A DNA stretch of 17,607 nt from Candidatus Daviesbacteria bacterium (GTDB taxonomy: Bacteria; Patescibacteriota; Microgenomatia; Daviesbacterales; UBA10151), in assembly GCA_016183225.1 (NCBI GenBank), contig JACPEZ010000015.1, positions 1 through 17,607 on the forward strand. The letters are read 5' to 3'. The translations under genes were made by a program, and so were the position numbers. The notes beneath the pieces were generated by a model, which was not told where the DNA came from, searched no databases, and saw nothing but the letters and a program-made list of their open reading frames with translations. This document shows, piece after piece, positions 1 through 8,217 of the stretch (position 1 is the first letter of the stretch; every line of letters starts with the position of its first letter).

Positions 1-1
1 A

Positions 2-1213
2 CTGACGGACTTTAACCCTTCGACAAGCTCAGGGCAAGCCAAAATTAAAAATTATCCGGATGTGGGAATGTGGGATTTTGACAAAATTATTGATGTTTGT
101 AAAAAAGAAAAAATAGATTTGGTTGATGTGGCCCAGGATGATATTATTGCCGCAGGATACGCTGATAAGTTTAACAAACTGGGAATAACTGCTTTTGGCC
201 CCACCCAAAAAGCCTCACAAATTGAGTGGGACAAGGAATGGGCAAGAAATTTTATGAAGAAATATCAGTTGCCTATACCTAAATTCAGGACATTTAGCAA
301 TAAAAAAGAAGCCATAAGATATGTCGAAGCTATCCCCGCGCAAGTGCTGTATGTTAAAGCCTCCGGGCTGGCGGCAGGAAAAGGAGCGATACGGGCGGAA
401 AATAAAAAACAGGCAATAGAAGCAATTGAATCAATGTCAGGGTTTGGAAAATCAGGAGAAACTTTTTTGATAGAAGAAGCGATGACAGGTGAAGAGTTTT
501 CGCTTTTTGCCATCTGCGACGGGGAAAATTATAAAATTGTCAGCTGGGCGCAGGATCATAAAACTGTTTATGACGGCGACCGGGGACCCAACACAGGAGG
601 CATGGGTTGCGTGGCACCCACAACCGCTGTGGATGTTTCAATTATTCGAATAATCGAAACAGAAATTCTTCTACCGTTTATGAAAGGAATGCGCAAAGAA
701 GGACGGCCGTACGCCGGTATTTTATATCTTGGAGGCATGATAAATAATAAAAGAGTAAAAATTATTGAATTTAATGCCCGCTGGGGAGATCCGGAGGCGG
801 AAGTTATTTTACCGGGAATAAAAACAGACTTCCTTGATATTGTAGAAGCAGTGCAATCAGGAAAATTGAAAAAACTTAAAGTTGAGTTGGATAAAAAGAT
901 TAGAATAAGTATTGCCGGGTGTTCGCGAGGATATCCTGATGATTATTTAAAAGTTAAGGGAAAAGAAATTTTTGGATTACCAAAGGCCATGAAATTGCCT
1001 GGAATTACCATTTTTGGCGCTGGGATTAAAAGAAAAGGCAAGAGATTTTTTGTAAGCGGCGGACGGATTTTTCATCTGGTGGCAGAAGGAAAAGATATTT
1101 CGGAGGCCAGAAAAAAAGCATACAAGGCTATGAAGTTAATTAATATTGAAGGAAACAATTTGCATTATAGAAAAGACATTGGCTGGAGGGATTTGGAAAG
1201 GCTACAAAAATGA
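2..1213 (+). CDS. purD: Phosphoribosylamine-glycine ligase (GAR synthetase), 5'-partial
   Basis: PurD joins phosphoribosylamine and glycine with ATP to give GAR, the second step of purine synthesis. The reading frame is open back to base 2, so the gene starts upstream of the window. The GTG at 62 only looks like a start; it corresponds to roughly residue 50-55 of a normal PurD. Visible family motifs are FGPTQKASQIEWDK, the ATP-grasp segment VKASGLAAGKGAI, AQDHKTVYDGDRGPNTGGMG, the metal-binding EFNARWGDPEAEV and the C-terminal LHYRKDIGW. The usual VVGPE segment reads VDVAQDD here. In-frame bases 16-34 are a REP-like repeat that encodes NPSTSSG and lies between the expected N-terminal nucleotide-fold part and the rest. 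The stop overlaps the purL start (ATGA). Identity is very secure from the motifs. Confidence 0.95.
   Translation: MTDFNPSTSSGQAKIKNYPDVGMWDFDKIIDVCKKEKIDLVDVAQDDIIAAGYADKFNKLGITAFGPTQKASQIEWDKEWARNFMKKYQLPIPKFRTFSNKKEAIRYVEAIPAQVLYVKASGLAAGKGAIRAENKKQAIEAIESMSGFGKSGETFLIEEAMTGEEFSLFAICDGENYKIVSWAQDHKTVYDGDRGPNTGGMGCVAPTTAVDVSIIRIIETEILLPFMKGMRKEGRPYAGILYLGGMINNKRVKIIEFNARWGDPEAEVILPGIKTDFLDIVEAVQSGKLKKLKVELDKKIRISIAGCSRGYPDDYLKVKGKEIFGLPKAMKLPGITIFGAGIKRKGKRFFVSGGRIFHLVAEGKDISEARKKAYKAMKLINIEGNNLHYRKDIGWRDLERLQK
16..34. repeat. REP-like palindromic repeat inside purD (short form)
   Basis: The sequence CCCTTCGACAAGCTCAGGG is GC-rich against an AT-rich background. Its reverse complement has the form CCTGAGC-TT-GTCGAAGG, the same outer arms as the element inside purL at 2828-2862. 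It is read in frame as NPSTSSG. Repeats of this general form are, to my recollection, dispersed in many bacterial genomes. Their mobility mechanism is not visible here. Confidence 0.7.
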
Positions 1214-3825
1214 TTCAAGTTGTCAGAGTAAAAAATAATGATGAAAAAGATAGGACAAAAGTTTATCGGCTGGAAGGAATCAGCGAAAAACAGGCCAAAA
1301 TTCTGGCGGAGAATTTACTGTGTGAAGAAATTAGTCAAAATTATACGATTAATAAACCCATTTTTTCTAATGCGATTGAAATTGCCTACAAACCCGGGGT
1401 AATGAACCCCGAGGTGGCCTCGATTATCAAAGCGGCCTCTGATTTGGGAATCAAACTTTTAGCCTGTGATTCTTCAAGAGAGTATCTTAACAAAGCGCCT
1501 GTTTTTAATCCATTGATTGAAGATATTGTTAAAAAAGAACCAAAAACACTGCTTATTAAAGGGATTGCCGGCAAGACTAAAATTATCCCCCTCCGCCAGT
1601 TGACTAATAACGAATTGATGGCGCTTTCCCAGGATAAACTTTTCTTAAGCCTTGAGGAAATGAAAGTCATTCAAAAATATTTTCAAAAAATTAAGAAAGA
1701 TCCAACTGATTGCGAACTGGAAACTCTGGCTCAAACCTGGAGCGAGCACTCCGGACACAAAACATTTAAGTCAAAAATAGTTGTTGATGGTGAAGAAAAA
1801 GAGCCGTTGATAACAAGAATTAAAAATGAGGCCTTGAAACACAAGAAAAATATTGTCTCGGCTTTTGTGGATAATTCCGGAGTGATGGATTTTTATGACG
1901 ATTTTGCTATTTGTGGCAAAGGCGAAACCCATAATGCTCCATCTGCTATTGAACCCTACGGCGGGGCCATGACCGGCTCGGGCGGGGTGTTTCGCGATAT
2001 TGCCGGAACCGGTCAGGGAGCAAAAAATGTTATTTCACAGGACGTATTTTGTTTTGCTCCGCCCGATTATCCAACAGAAAAATTACCACCCGGGACACTT
2101 CCTCCAAAATATCTTTTGGAAAGGGTAGTGGCCGGAGTTCGCGATTATGGCAACAGGATGGGTATTCCTACTAATAACGGCTCAATACATTTCCACGAGG
2201 ATTTCCGGGCCAGACCAACTGTTTTTGTGGGCGCTTATGGAATAATGCCCAAAAAATATGCCAAAAAAGGAATACCTAAAAAGGGAGATTTAATTGTAGT
2301 GGTGGGTGGAAAAACCGGCCGGGATGGCATTCATGGAGCTACTTTTTCATCAGGCGAGATGAGCGAGAGAACAAAAGAAGTTAATGCGACTGCTGTGCAA
2401 ATTGGCAACCCAATCGAAGAAAAGCGGATGTTTGATGCTTTATTGGAAGCCCGCGATGAAAATTTAATCCGCGCCATGCAGGATGTGGGCGGGGGAGGGT
2501 TTTCATCTGCTATTGGAGAAATTGGGGAAGAATTGGGAGTTTCGGTGGATATGAAAAAAGCTCCCTTAAAATATCAGGGGCTTTCTCCCTGGGAAATTTG
2601 GGTATCGGAATCACAGGAGAGAATGATAGTGGTTCTCGAGAAAAAATCCTTAAAAAAGTTTGTTAAGATCTGCCAAAAATATAATACGCAAGCTTCGGTT
2701 TTGGGTAAATTTGACGGGAGCAGAAAACTGAATGTGACTTTTGGGAAGGACGTCGTCTGTAACTTGGACATGCAATTTCTACACCACGGTTTACCAAAAA
2801 AATTGCTAAAAACAACAAAACCCAAAAGTCATCCTGAGCGAGCGAAGCGAGTCGAAGGATCTCTTTTATCGCAAAAAGAATGGATTAGGGCTATTGAAAA
2901 AGTTCTTGAGAGCGGAGATGTTTGTTCCAAAGAGCCGATTGTGAGGATGTATGATCATACGGTTCAGGGGACTTCTGTTCTGCCGCCTTTTACCGGTGTG
3001 GCAATGGACGGGCCAAATGATGCTGTTGTTATCCGTCCGCTTCTTAATAAACCTTACGGCATGATTGTATCCCACGGATTAAATCCGGCCTTAAATAATA
3101 TAGATCCTTACTGGGGCAGCATTTGGGCAGCTACTGAAGCAATATCAAATTATGCGGCTGTGGGGGGAGATTACAAAGAAGCATCGTTGATTAATAATTA
3201 TGTCTGGCCTTTTCCGGATGAAGAAAGTTTATGGTCTTTGGATCAATCTGTGGATGCCGTAGTTGATTTTATGAAAGTTCTTAAAATTCCGGTTATTTCC
3301 GGCAAAGACAGTTTGTCGTCAACTTATCGCGGGTCTGATGGAGTGGTCATTAAAATTCCGCCGGTTCTGATTATGTCTGTTTTTGGCAAAATTCCCGATG
3401 TTAAGAAAACCGTTTCTTCGGATTTTAAAAAAATCGGGTCAACCATTGTTTTAGTTGGCAAGCAGGATTTAAAGATTTTACCTAAAGTCCTTGACACCAT
3501 TTATCAAGCTATTCAAACCGGTCAGGTTTTATCATGTCATGATATTTCCGAAGGGGGCTTGATAACAGCTCTTTTTGAAATGTGTCTGGGGGGAGGAATG
3601 GGAGCAGTAATAAAACAAATATCTCTATTTAATGAAACAGCGGGGACATTTCTTGTCGAGGTAGAAAATGAGACAGCAGCCAAAAGATTATTTGCCAATG
3701 TTCCTTATGTTATTTTAGGAAAAACACAAAAACAAAATAATATTAAAGTAGAAAAACTTTTTGAAGTTTCAGTTGCCCAACTTGCCAAAGCCTGGAAAAA
3801 ACCAATGGAGGAAATTTTTTCATGA
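1210..3825 (+). CDS. purL: Phosphoribosylformylglycinamidine synthase, PurL with fused PurS-like N-terminus
   Basis: The ATP-dependent synthetase subunit converts FGAR to FGAM using ammonia from PurQ. At 871 aa it is longer than the stand-alone small PurL (about 720-750 aa). Residues 1-95 look like a PurS-type module, with VYRLEGISEKQAKILAENL and IEIAYKPGVMNPEVASIIKA, and no separate purS is seen. The synthetase follows, with WSEH (His180), GETHN (239-242) followed by APSAIEPYGGAMTGSGG, QDVGGGGFSSAIGEIG, and second-half motifs YDHTVQG, ISGKDSLSS and CHDISEGG. The common ETHNHP appears as ETHNAP. Residues 540-551 (SHPERAKRVEGS) are encoded by a palindromic repeat inserted in the linker between the two halves. 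Start and stop overlap purD and purQ by four bases each, implying coupled translation. Confidence 0.95.
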   Translation: MIQVVRVKNNDEKDRTKVYRLEGISEKQAKILAENLLCEEISQNYTINKPIFSNAIEIAYKPGVMNPEVASIIKAASDLGIKLLACDSSREYLNKAPVFNPLIEDIVKKEPKTLLIKGIAGKTKIIPLRQLTNNELMALSQDKLFLSLEEMKVIQKYFQKIKKDPTDCELETLAQTWSEHSGHKTFKSKIVVDGEEKEPLITRIKNEALKHKKNIVSAFVDNSGVMDFYDDFAICGKGETHNAPSAIEPYGGAMTGSGGVFRDIAGTGQGAKNVISQDVFCFAPPDYPTEKLPPGTLPPKYLLERVVAGVRDYGNRMGIPTNNGSIHFHEDFRARPTVFVGAYGIMPKKYAKKGIPKKGDLIVVVGGKTGRDGIHGATFSSGEMSERTKEVNATAVQIGNPIEEKRMFDALLEARDENLIRAMQDVGGGGFSSAIGEIGEELGVSVDMKKAPLKYQGLSPWEIWVSESQERMIVVLEKKSLKKFVKICQKYNTQASVLGKFDGSRKLNVTFGKDVVCNLDMQFLHHGLPKKLLKTTKPKSHPERAKRVEGSLLSQKEWIRAIEKVLESGDVCSKEPIVRMYDHTVQGTSVLPPFTGVAMDGPNDAVVIRPLLNKPYGMIVSHGLNPALNNIDPYWGSIWAATEAISNYAAVGGDYKEASLINNYVWPFPDEESLWSLDQSVDAVVDFMKVLKIPVISGKDSLSSTYRGSDGVVIKIPPVLIMSVFGKIPDVKKTVSSDFKKIGSTIVLVGKQDLKILPKVLDTIYQAIQTGQVLSCHDISEGGLITALFEMCLGGGMGAVIKQISLFNETAGTFLVEVENETAAKRLFANVPYVILGKTQKQNNIKVEKLFEVSVAQLAKAWKKPMEEIFS
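2828..2862. repeat. REP-like palindromic repeat inserted in frame in purL (long form)
   Basis: Terminal arms ATCCT (2831-2835) and AGGAT (2856-2860) are inverted repeats. Inside are CCTGAGC, an 11-base centre GAGCGAAGCGA and GTCGAAGG. It is GC-rich relative to the gene, adds codons without a stop and sits in the poorly conserved linker between the PurL halves. The outer blocks match those of the element at 16-34, which has only TT in the centre and lies in the opposite orientation. Confidence 0.75.
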
Positions 3826-4529
3826 AACCAAAAGTTTGTATTTTGAGAGCGGATGGGACTAATTGTGATGTGGAGCTTTTTTATGCATTTGAAAAGGCTG
3901 GCGGAAAGTGTGAATATGTTAATGTGAACCAGTTAAGAGACAAAAGCAAAAGCATGCAGGATTATCAAATTTTGGCTTTGCCCGGAGGATTTGCTTATGG
4001 AGACGACATTGCCTCCGGCAAAATTTGGGCAGTGGAACTAATTAGTTTTTTCAAAGAAGAGCTGCTGAAGTTTCACAAAAAGGGAGGATTAATTATTGGG
4101 ATTTGCAATGGCTTTCAAGTACTAATAAGAACAGGGCTTCTTCCCTTTGGTAATATTGGCAAAATGGATGCCACTTTAGCCCCTAATGACAGCGGGCATT
4201 TTGAATGCCGATGGATTAGAGTAAAAAGCGAAAAAAGCGAGCAAATTTTTTGGATGTCAGTTAATCACGGCGAAGGCAAGTTTTTTGCTAACAAGGAAAC
4301 AATAGCAGCAATCGAACAATCCGGGCTTGTTATTTTTCGCTATATTGATAATCCCAATGGATCTCTTAATGATATTGCCGGAGTTACAGACCCAACCGGC
4401 CGGGTCATTGGCCTGATGCCCCATCCGGAAAAATTTGTTGATGAAACACAGTTTGCAAATTGGAGACGTGATAAAATAAGTAAACCTCATGGTGTTAATT
4501 TCTTTGAAGAAATGATCAGAAAATTATGA
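3822..4529 (+). CDS. purQ: Phosphoribosylformylglycinamidine synthase glutaminase subunit PurQ
   Basis: This class I glutamine amidotransferase hydrolyses glutamine and passes ammonia to PurL in FGAM synthesis. At 235 aa it is of normal length. The N-terminus KVCILRADGTNCDVE is typical. The nucleophile is Cys95 in GICNGFQVL, and the His-Glu pair is His201/Glu203 in LMPHPEKFVDE. PGGFAYGDD, characteristic of PurQ, precedes the nucleophile. The ATG overlaps the purL stop and the stop overlaps the guaA ATG, in each case as ATGA, so PurL and PurQ should be made together in the cytoplasm as one complex. Confidence 0.96.
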   Translation: MKPKVCILRADGTNCDVELFYAFEKAGGKCEYVNVNQLRDKSKSMQDYQILALPGGFAYGDDIASGKIWAVELISFFKEELLKFHKKGGLIIGICNGFQVLIRTGLLPFGNIGKMDATLAPNDSGHFECRWIRVKSEKSEQIFWMSVNHGEGKFFANKETIAAIEQSGLVIFRYIDNPNGSLNDIAGVTDPTGRVIGLMPHPEKFVDETQFANWRRDKISKPHGVNFFEEMIRKL

Positions 4530-6028
4530 TAATAATTATAGATTTTGGATCACAAACTTGTCATTTGATTGGCAGAAGATTACGGGAACACGGAGTAAAA
4601 ATCAAAATTATCCAGCCGGAAGATATTCTTTCGCAAATAAAAACAGAAAAACCAAAAGGCATAATTTTATCCGGCGGTCCGGCTTCTGTTTATAGCGAAG
4701 GCGCGCCGACTATTGATAAAAAAATCTTTTCTTTAGGGTTCCCCATTTTGGGAATTTGTTATGGCTGGCAGCTGACAGCCCATCTTTTGGGAGGAAAAGT
4801 AATAAAGGGTCATAAAGAATACGGGCCTGCCAACCTTTCCATAATAAATGAAAATAGTCTTCTCCAAGGAGTTGAAAATAATTCTATTGTTTGGGTAAGT
4901 CATGGCGACAGCGTGGTAACTGTACCCCAAGACTTTATGTACCTCGGAAGCACTGAAGATGTCAGGGCAGCGGCTGTAGCAAATTTAGACCAAAAAATAT
5001 TCGGGGTGCAGTTTCACCCGGAAGTTGACCATACTGTTTTTGGTGTGGAAATACTAAAAAACTTTGCCCAAAATATTTGTGGAATAAAATTTATTGCCCA
5101 AGCCATTGATATTAAGGATATTATCAACAAGATCAAACAAAAAGTGGGTGAGGAAAAAGTTATCTGCGCGGTTTCCGGCGGGGTTGATTCATCTGTTACG
5201 GCAGCTCTGATTGGAAAAGCCATTGGTAAAAATCTTTACCCGATTTACATTGAAAGCGGTCTGATGAGACAGGGGACTAAAGAGGAAGTTCGCCGGATTT
5301 TTCCAAAGCTCGTCATAGTTGAAGCCCAAGAAGAATTTTTGGATACCCTTAAAGGTTTAACAGATCCGGAAGAAAAAAGAAAAGCTATTGGCAGGCTTTA
5401 CATTAAACTGTTTGAAAAGGAGGCCCGTAAAATTAAAGGAGTAAAATTCCTGGCACAGGGGACAATTTATTCCGATGTGATTGAAAGCAAAGGCACCAAA
5501 AAAGCGGACAAAATTAAATCTCATCATAATGTGGGGGGATTGCCTGATGAGATGGCGTTGGAGCTTTTGGAACCTCTTCGGGAATTTTACAAAGATGAAG
5601 TAAGGGAAATTGGAGAAAAACTGGGGTTGCGCAAAGATGTAATTTACAAACAAGTTTTCCCGGGGCCGGGCCAAGCCATCAGAATTATCGGGGAGGTTAC
5701 CAAAGAGCGGCTGGAAAGACAGCAGCAGGCAGATAGCATTGTAATGGAGGAAATTAAAAAAGCAGGATTCTTAGATAAAGTTTATATGAGTTTTGCGGTG
5801 TTAACAAATACCAAATCTACGGCAGTTAAAGGAGATGAAAGGGCCCATCTGGAAGTGGTGGCAGTCAGGGTAATTGAATCAAAAGATGTGATGACCACTG
5901 TCTGGTCAAAACTGCCCTATGATCTGCTGCAGCGGATTTCATCCCGCATTGTTAACGAAGTGCCGGGTATCTCGCGGGTAGTCTATGACATCACCACCAA
6001 ACCCCCTGCCACTATGGAATGGGAATAG
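4526..6028 (+). CDS. guaA: GMP synthase (glutamine-hydrolysing)
   Basis: GuaA aminates XMP to GMP with glutamine and ATP. At 500 aa it is the fused bacterial form, not the split archaeal type. The glutaminase domain (1-185) has GICYGWQL with Cys78 and QFHPE with His164/Glu166. The ATP-pyrophosphatase domain has the PP-loop SGGVDSS (217-223). The C-terminal dimerisation domain ends in the canonical DITTKPPATMEWE, which confirms an intact 3' end. The glutaminase motif has Trp where Met is usual (GICYGMQ). The ATG overlaps the purQ stop. No guaB is present in the window. Confidence 0.97.
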   Translation: MIIIIDFGSQTCHLIGRRLREHGVKIKIIQPEDILSQIKTEKPKGIILSGGPASVYSEGAPTIDKKIFSLGFPILGICYGWQLTAHLLGGKVIKGHKEYGPANLSIINENSLLQGVENNSIVWVSHGDSVVTVPQDFMYLGSTEDVRAAAVANLDQKIFGVQFHPEVDHTVFGVEILKNFAQNICGIKFIAQAIDIKDIINKIKQKVGEEKVICAVSGGVDSSVTAALIGKAIGKNLYPIYIESGLMRQGTKEEVRRIFPKLVIVEAQEEFLDTLKGLTDPEEKRKAIGRLYIKLFEKEARKIKGVKFLAQGTIYSDVIESKGTKKADKIKSHHNVGGLPDEMALELLEPLREFYKDEVREIGEKLGLRKDVIYKQVFPGPGQAIRIIGEVTKERLERQQQADSIVMEEIKKAGFLDKVYMSFAVLTNTKSTAVKGDERAHLEVVAVRVIESKDVMTTVWSKLPYDLLQRISSRIVNEVPGISRVVYDITTKPPATMEWE

Positions 6029-6037
6029 TGCTATACT
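6029..6037 (+). promoter_or_regulatory. Candidate extended -10 promoter for the IMPase-family gene
   Basis: TGcTATACT forms an extended -10 box immediately after the guaA stop. The ATG at 6048 lies 10 bases beyond it, so a transcript started here would carry only about three or four leader bases. No good -35 is seen. Assigned by pattern only. Confidence 0.4.
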
Positions 6038-6047
6038 CAAATTAGTA

Positions 6048-6737
6048 ATGTATCAGAAGTTTATAGAGCAAGCTTTACAAAAAGCTTCACAAATTGCCAG
6101 CGCTAACTTTGGGAAAGTTTCCGGAGTCACCAAAAGCGAAGACAACAATCAGGTTTTAACGGAAACTGATGTACAGGTTGGGAAAACTTTAATTGCTTTA
6201 ATTCAAAAAGAGTTCCCGGAACATAATATTATTGATGAAGAATCTGGAGTAATAAATAAAAACTCTGAATTTACTTGGGTAATTGATCCAATAGACGGAA
6301 CCAGTAATTTTGCCCAAGGTATACCTAATTATGGAATCATGATTGGCTTGTTAAAAGGTTCTACTCCAATAGCCGGAGGAATAGCCTTACCCTTTTTTAA
6401 AGAAATTTGTATTGCTGAAAAAGGACAGGGAGCTTTTTGTAACGGTGAAAAATTATCAGTCACAAAAGAAACAGGTTTACTTTCTACTTTAGTTGCATAT
6501 CAAATTGACGGACATCAGGAAAATCCTGATTTTACCAGAAAAGAATGTCAGGTAGTTGCAGAAATTGTTTTGAATGTTAGAAATTTAAGAAATTCAGGAA
6601 GTTGTTTTGATGTTGTTACGTTAGCTAAAGGAAAATACGGAGGGTATTTAATTAGAACAGGTAAAATCTGGGATGTGGTGGCATCAAATATTATGCATAA
6701 ACAACTACAAAAAATTATAAGCAGCATTACAACTTAA
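6048..6737 (+). CDS. Inositol monophosphatase family protein, C-terminally short
   Basis: A Mg-dependent sugar/nucleotide phosphatase fold of the IMPase/SuhB/CysQ superfamily; the substrate cannot be told from sequence. Metal-site motifs are present: DEES (63-66), DPIDGTSNF (80-88) and the late IWDVVA (about 205-210). The protein is 229 aa from the ATG at 6048. The frame extends upstream to 5985, but that would overlap guaA by 44 bases and add non-conserved residues, so 6048 is preferred. The chain stops about 15 residues after the WD motif, while relatives usually continue 35-50 residues through an EAGG-type region. The last residues (KIISSITT) resemble a worn version of that region. It may be truncated yet functional, or decaying. 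Whether it acts on purine metabolites such as pAp is speculation from location. Confidence 0.8.
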   Translation: MYQKFIEQALQKASQIASANFGKVSGVTKSEDNNQVLTETDVQVGKTLIALIQKEFPEHNIIDEESGVINKNSEFTWVIDPIDGTSNFAQGIPNYGIMIGLLKGSTPIAGGIALPFFKEICIAEKGQGAFCNGEKLSVTKETGLLSTLVAYQIDGHQENPDFTRKECQVVAEIVLNVRNLRNSGSCFDVVTLAKGKYGGYLIRTGKIWDVVASNIMHKQLQKIISSITT

Positions 6738-6746
6738 TGGGAATAA

Positions 6747-7031
6747 TTAATCTACAAAGTTATCCACAAAATACAAATAGCCATAAATAGTTATTGCGGA
6801 AAGTAACATCCACAAAATTGCAAGGAGAATTATCCGGCTATTTTTTGCCTCCAGTCTGAACAATTTAATTCCTAGCCAAATATTTATTATTGATATAATA
6901 GTAGGCAAAAGAATTTTTAGTAGATTAAACAGTAGTCCGCCTCCATAAAGCATAAAAATACTTCCCAAGAGAATGACAAAATACGATAGAGCGAAAAAGA
7001 AATTAACAAGGCCTATAATTTTACCGAGCAT
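6747..7031 (-). CDS. Small membrane protein of unknown function
   Basis: 94 aa, strongly hydrophobic, with three probable membrane segments at about residues 5-28, 32-55 and 66-88. A short basic stretch (KLFRLEAKNSR) lies before the last. I do not recognise a family. It begins four bases after the purA stop on the same strand, so it is probably transcribed with purA. No Shine-Dalgarno sequence is visible, which fits coupling to purA. It ends 9 bases from the convergent IMPase-family gene. A role in purine uptake or salvage cannot be inferred from sequence. Confidence 0.6.
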   Translation of the reverse strand: MLGKIIGLVNFFFALSYFVILLGSIFMLYGGGLLFNLLKILLPTIISIINIWLGIKLFRLEAKNSRIILLAILWMLLSAITIYGYLYFVDNFVD

Positions 7032-7035
7032 ATAA

Positions 7036-8211
7036 TTATAACTTTATATATTCTTCTCTTTGGGGGCCGGTGGAGATAAGAGAGATTTTAAGACTCAAGA
7101 ATTTTTTTATGAAGTGTAGATATTCCTGGCAAGTTTGGGGAAGATCGTGGAATTTTTTCATTTGACTTATGTCTTCTTTCCACCCCGTAAATTCTTTGTA
7201 AACAGGCGTTAATTTAGCCAGTTCCTGATAACCGCAACTTGAGTAAGAAATGGATTCGCCGTTTAATTTAATTTTGGTAATTACCAAATCCGTAACTCCA
7301 CTAACCTGACAGGCAAATTTAGTAGCTTCCAAATCCAGCCAGCCAATTCTTCTTGGTCTGCCTGTGGTTGTGCCATACTCCTTGCCTTTTTCTCTGATTT
7401 GATCTTCCAAATCCCCATGGATTTCCGTTGGCAGCGGCCCTGCACCGACACGGGAAGTATAAGCTTTTACAACTCCTAGGATATCTTCAATTTTTTGTAT
7501 GGGTATTCCTGCTCCGGTATTAACTGCTCCGGGAATGGTATTTGATGCTGTAGAAAATGGATAAGGTGAAAAATCGTTGTCAAGCATTACTGCCTGGGCT
7601 CCCTCCATTAGAATTTTCTTGTTTTCAGAAATAGCGTTTTGCAATAAAGCATAAGTATCCGCAACATATGGCAAAATAATTTTTCTTAAATCCGCTATTT
7701 TTTCTAATGCTTTTTTGACATTTATTTCTTCAGCGCCCAAAGCTTTTAAAATTTTGTTTTTGATATTAGTTTGAAAAGTAAACTTTTCTACAAACAAATC
7801 CCAGTTTTTTAGTTCATAAATTCTGATGCCGTTTCCTCGGGCAGTAGTACCCAATTTGTCCTTGCCTCTTGTATTTTCCAAAGCTCGATCAAGCGCTTTA
7901 TGATAGGGAAGTATTAAATGACATCTGTCGGAAATAAAAAGTCTCCCTTTTACATCAAACATTTTTATTTCCTCTGTTAAAACCTCCAAGTCTATAATAA
8001 CTCCATTGGCAATGACGCATTTTGTTTTGGGATTTAATATGCCGGAAGGGATTAAATGCAAAGGGTATTTTTTGTTGTTTACCACAATGGTGTGTCCGGC
8101 ATTATTTCCGCCGTGAAAGCGGACTACAAAATCCGCCTGTGACGACAAAAGATCCACAATTTTGCCCTTGCCCTCATCACCCCACTGTAAACCAATAATG
8201 ACAGAAACCAT
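7036..8211 (-). CDS. purA: Adenylosuccinate synthase
   Basis: PurA condenses IMP and aspartate with GTP to adenylosuccinate, the first step toward AMP; PurB completes it. The N-terminal GTP-binding loop reads QWGDEGKGK (9-17) and the catalytic histidine is His40 in GGNNAGHT. IANGVIID and the C-terminal TTTGRPRRIGWLDLEA and STGPQREEY are typical. At 391 aa it is shorter than the E. coli enzyme (432 aa). The segment usually reading GTTGRGIGPAY is GTTARGNGIRIYELKN here, a clear departure at the IMP-binding loop. It is divergent from purP with 55 bases between starts and is followed by a small membrane protein gene. Confidence 0.95.
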   Translation of the reverse strand: MVSVIIGLQWGDEGKGKIVDLLSSQADFVVRFHGGNNAGHTIVVNNKKYPLHLIPSGILNPKTKCVIANGVIIDLEVLTEEIKMFDVKGRLFISDRCHLILPYHKALDRALENTRGKDKLGTTARGNGIRIYELKNWDLFVEKFTFQTNIKNKILKALGAEEINVKKALEKIADLRKIILPYVADTYALLQNAISENKKILMEGAQAVMLDNDFSPYPFSTASNTIPGAVNTGAGIPIQKIEDILGVVKAYTSRVGAGPLPTEIHGDLEDQIREKGKEYGTTTGRPRRIGWLDLEATKFACQVSGVTDLVITKIKLNGESISYSSCGYQELAKLTPVYKEFTGWKEDISQMKKFHDLPQTCQEYLHFIKKFLSLKISLISTGPQREEYIKL

Positions 8212-8217
8212 GACGGT

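Noticed and set aside
62..64. GTG at 62 as the true purD start.
   Set aside because: The frame is open upstream and about 50 expected N-terminal residues would be missing. No Shine-Dalgarno site precedes it.
5985..6047. Upstream start for the IMPase-family gene inside guaA.
   Set aside because: It would overlap guaA by 44 bases and add non-conserved residues. ATG 6048 has a promoter-like box at short distance.
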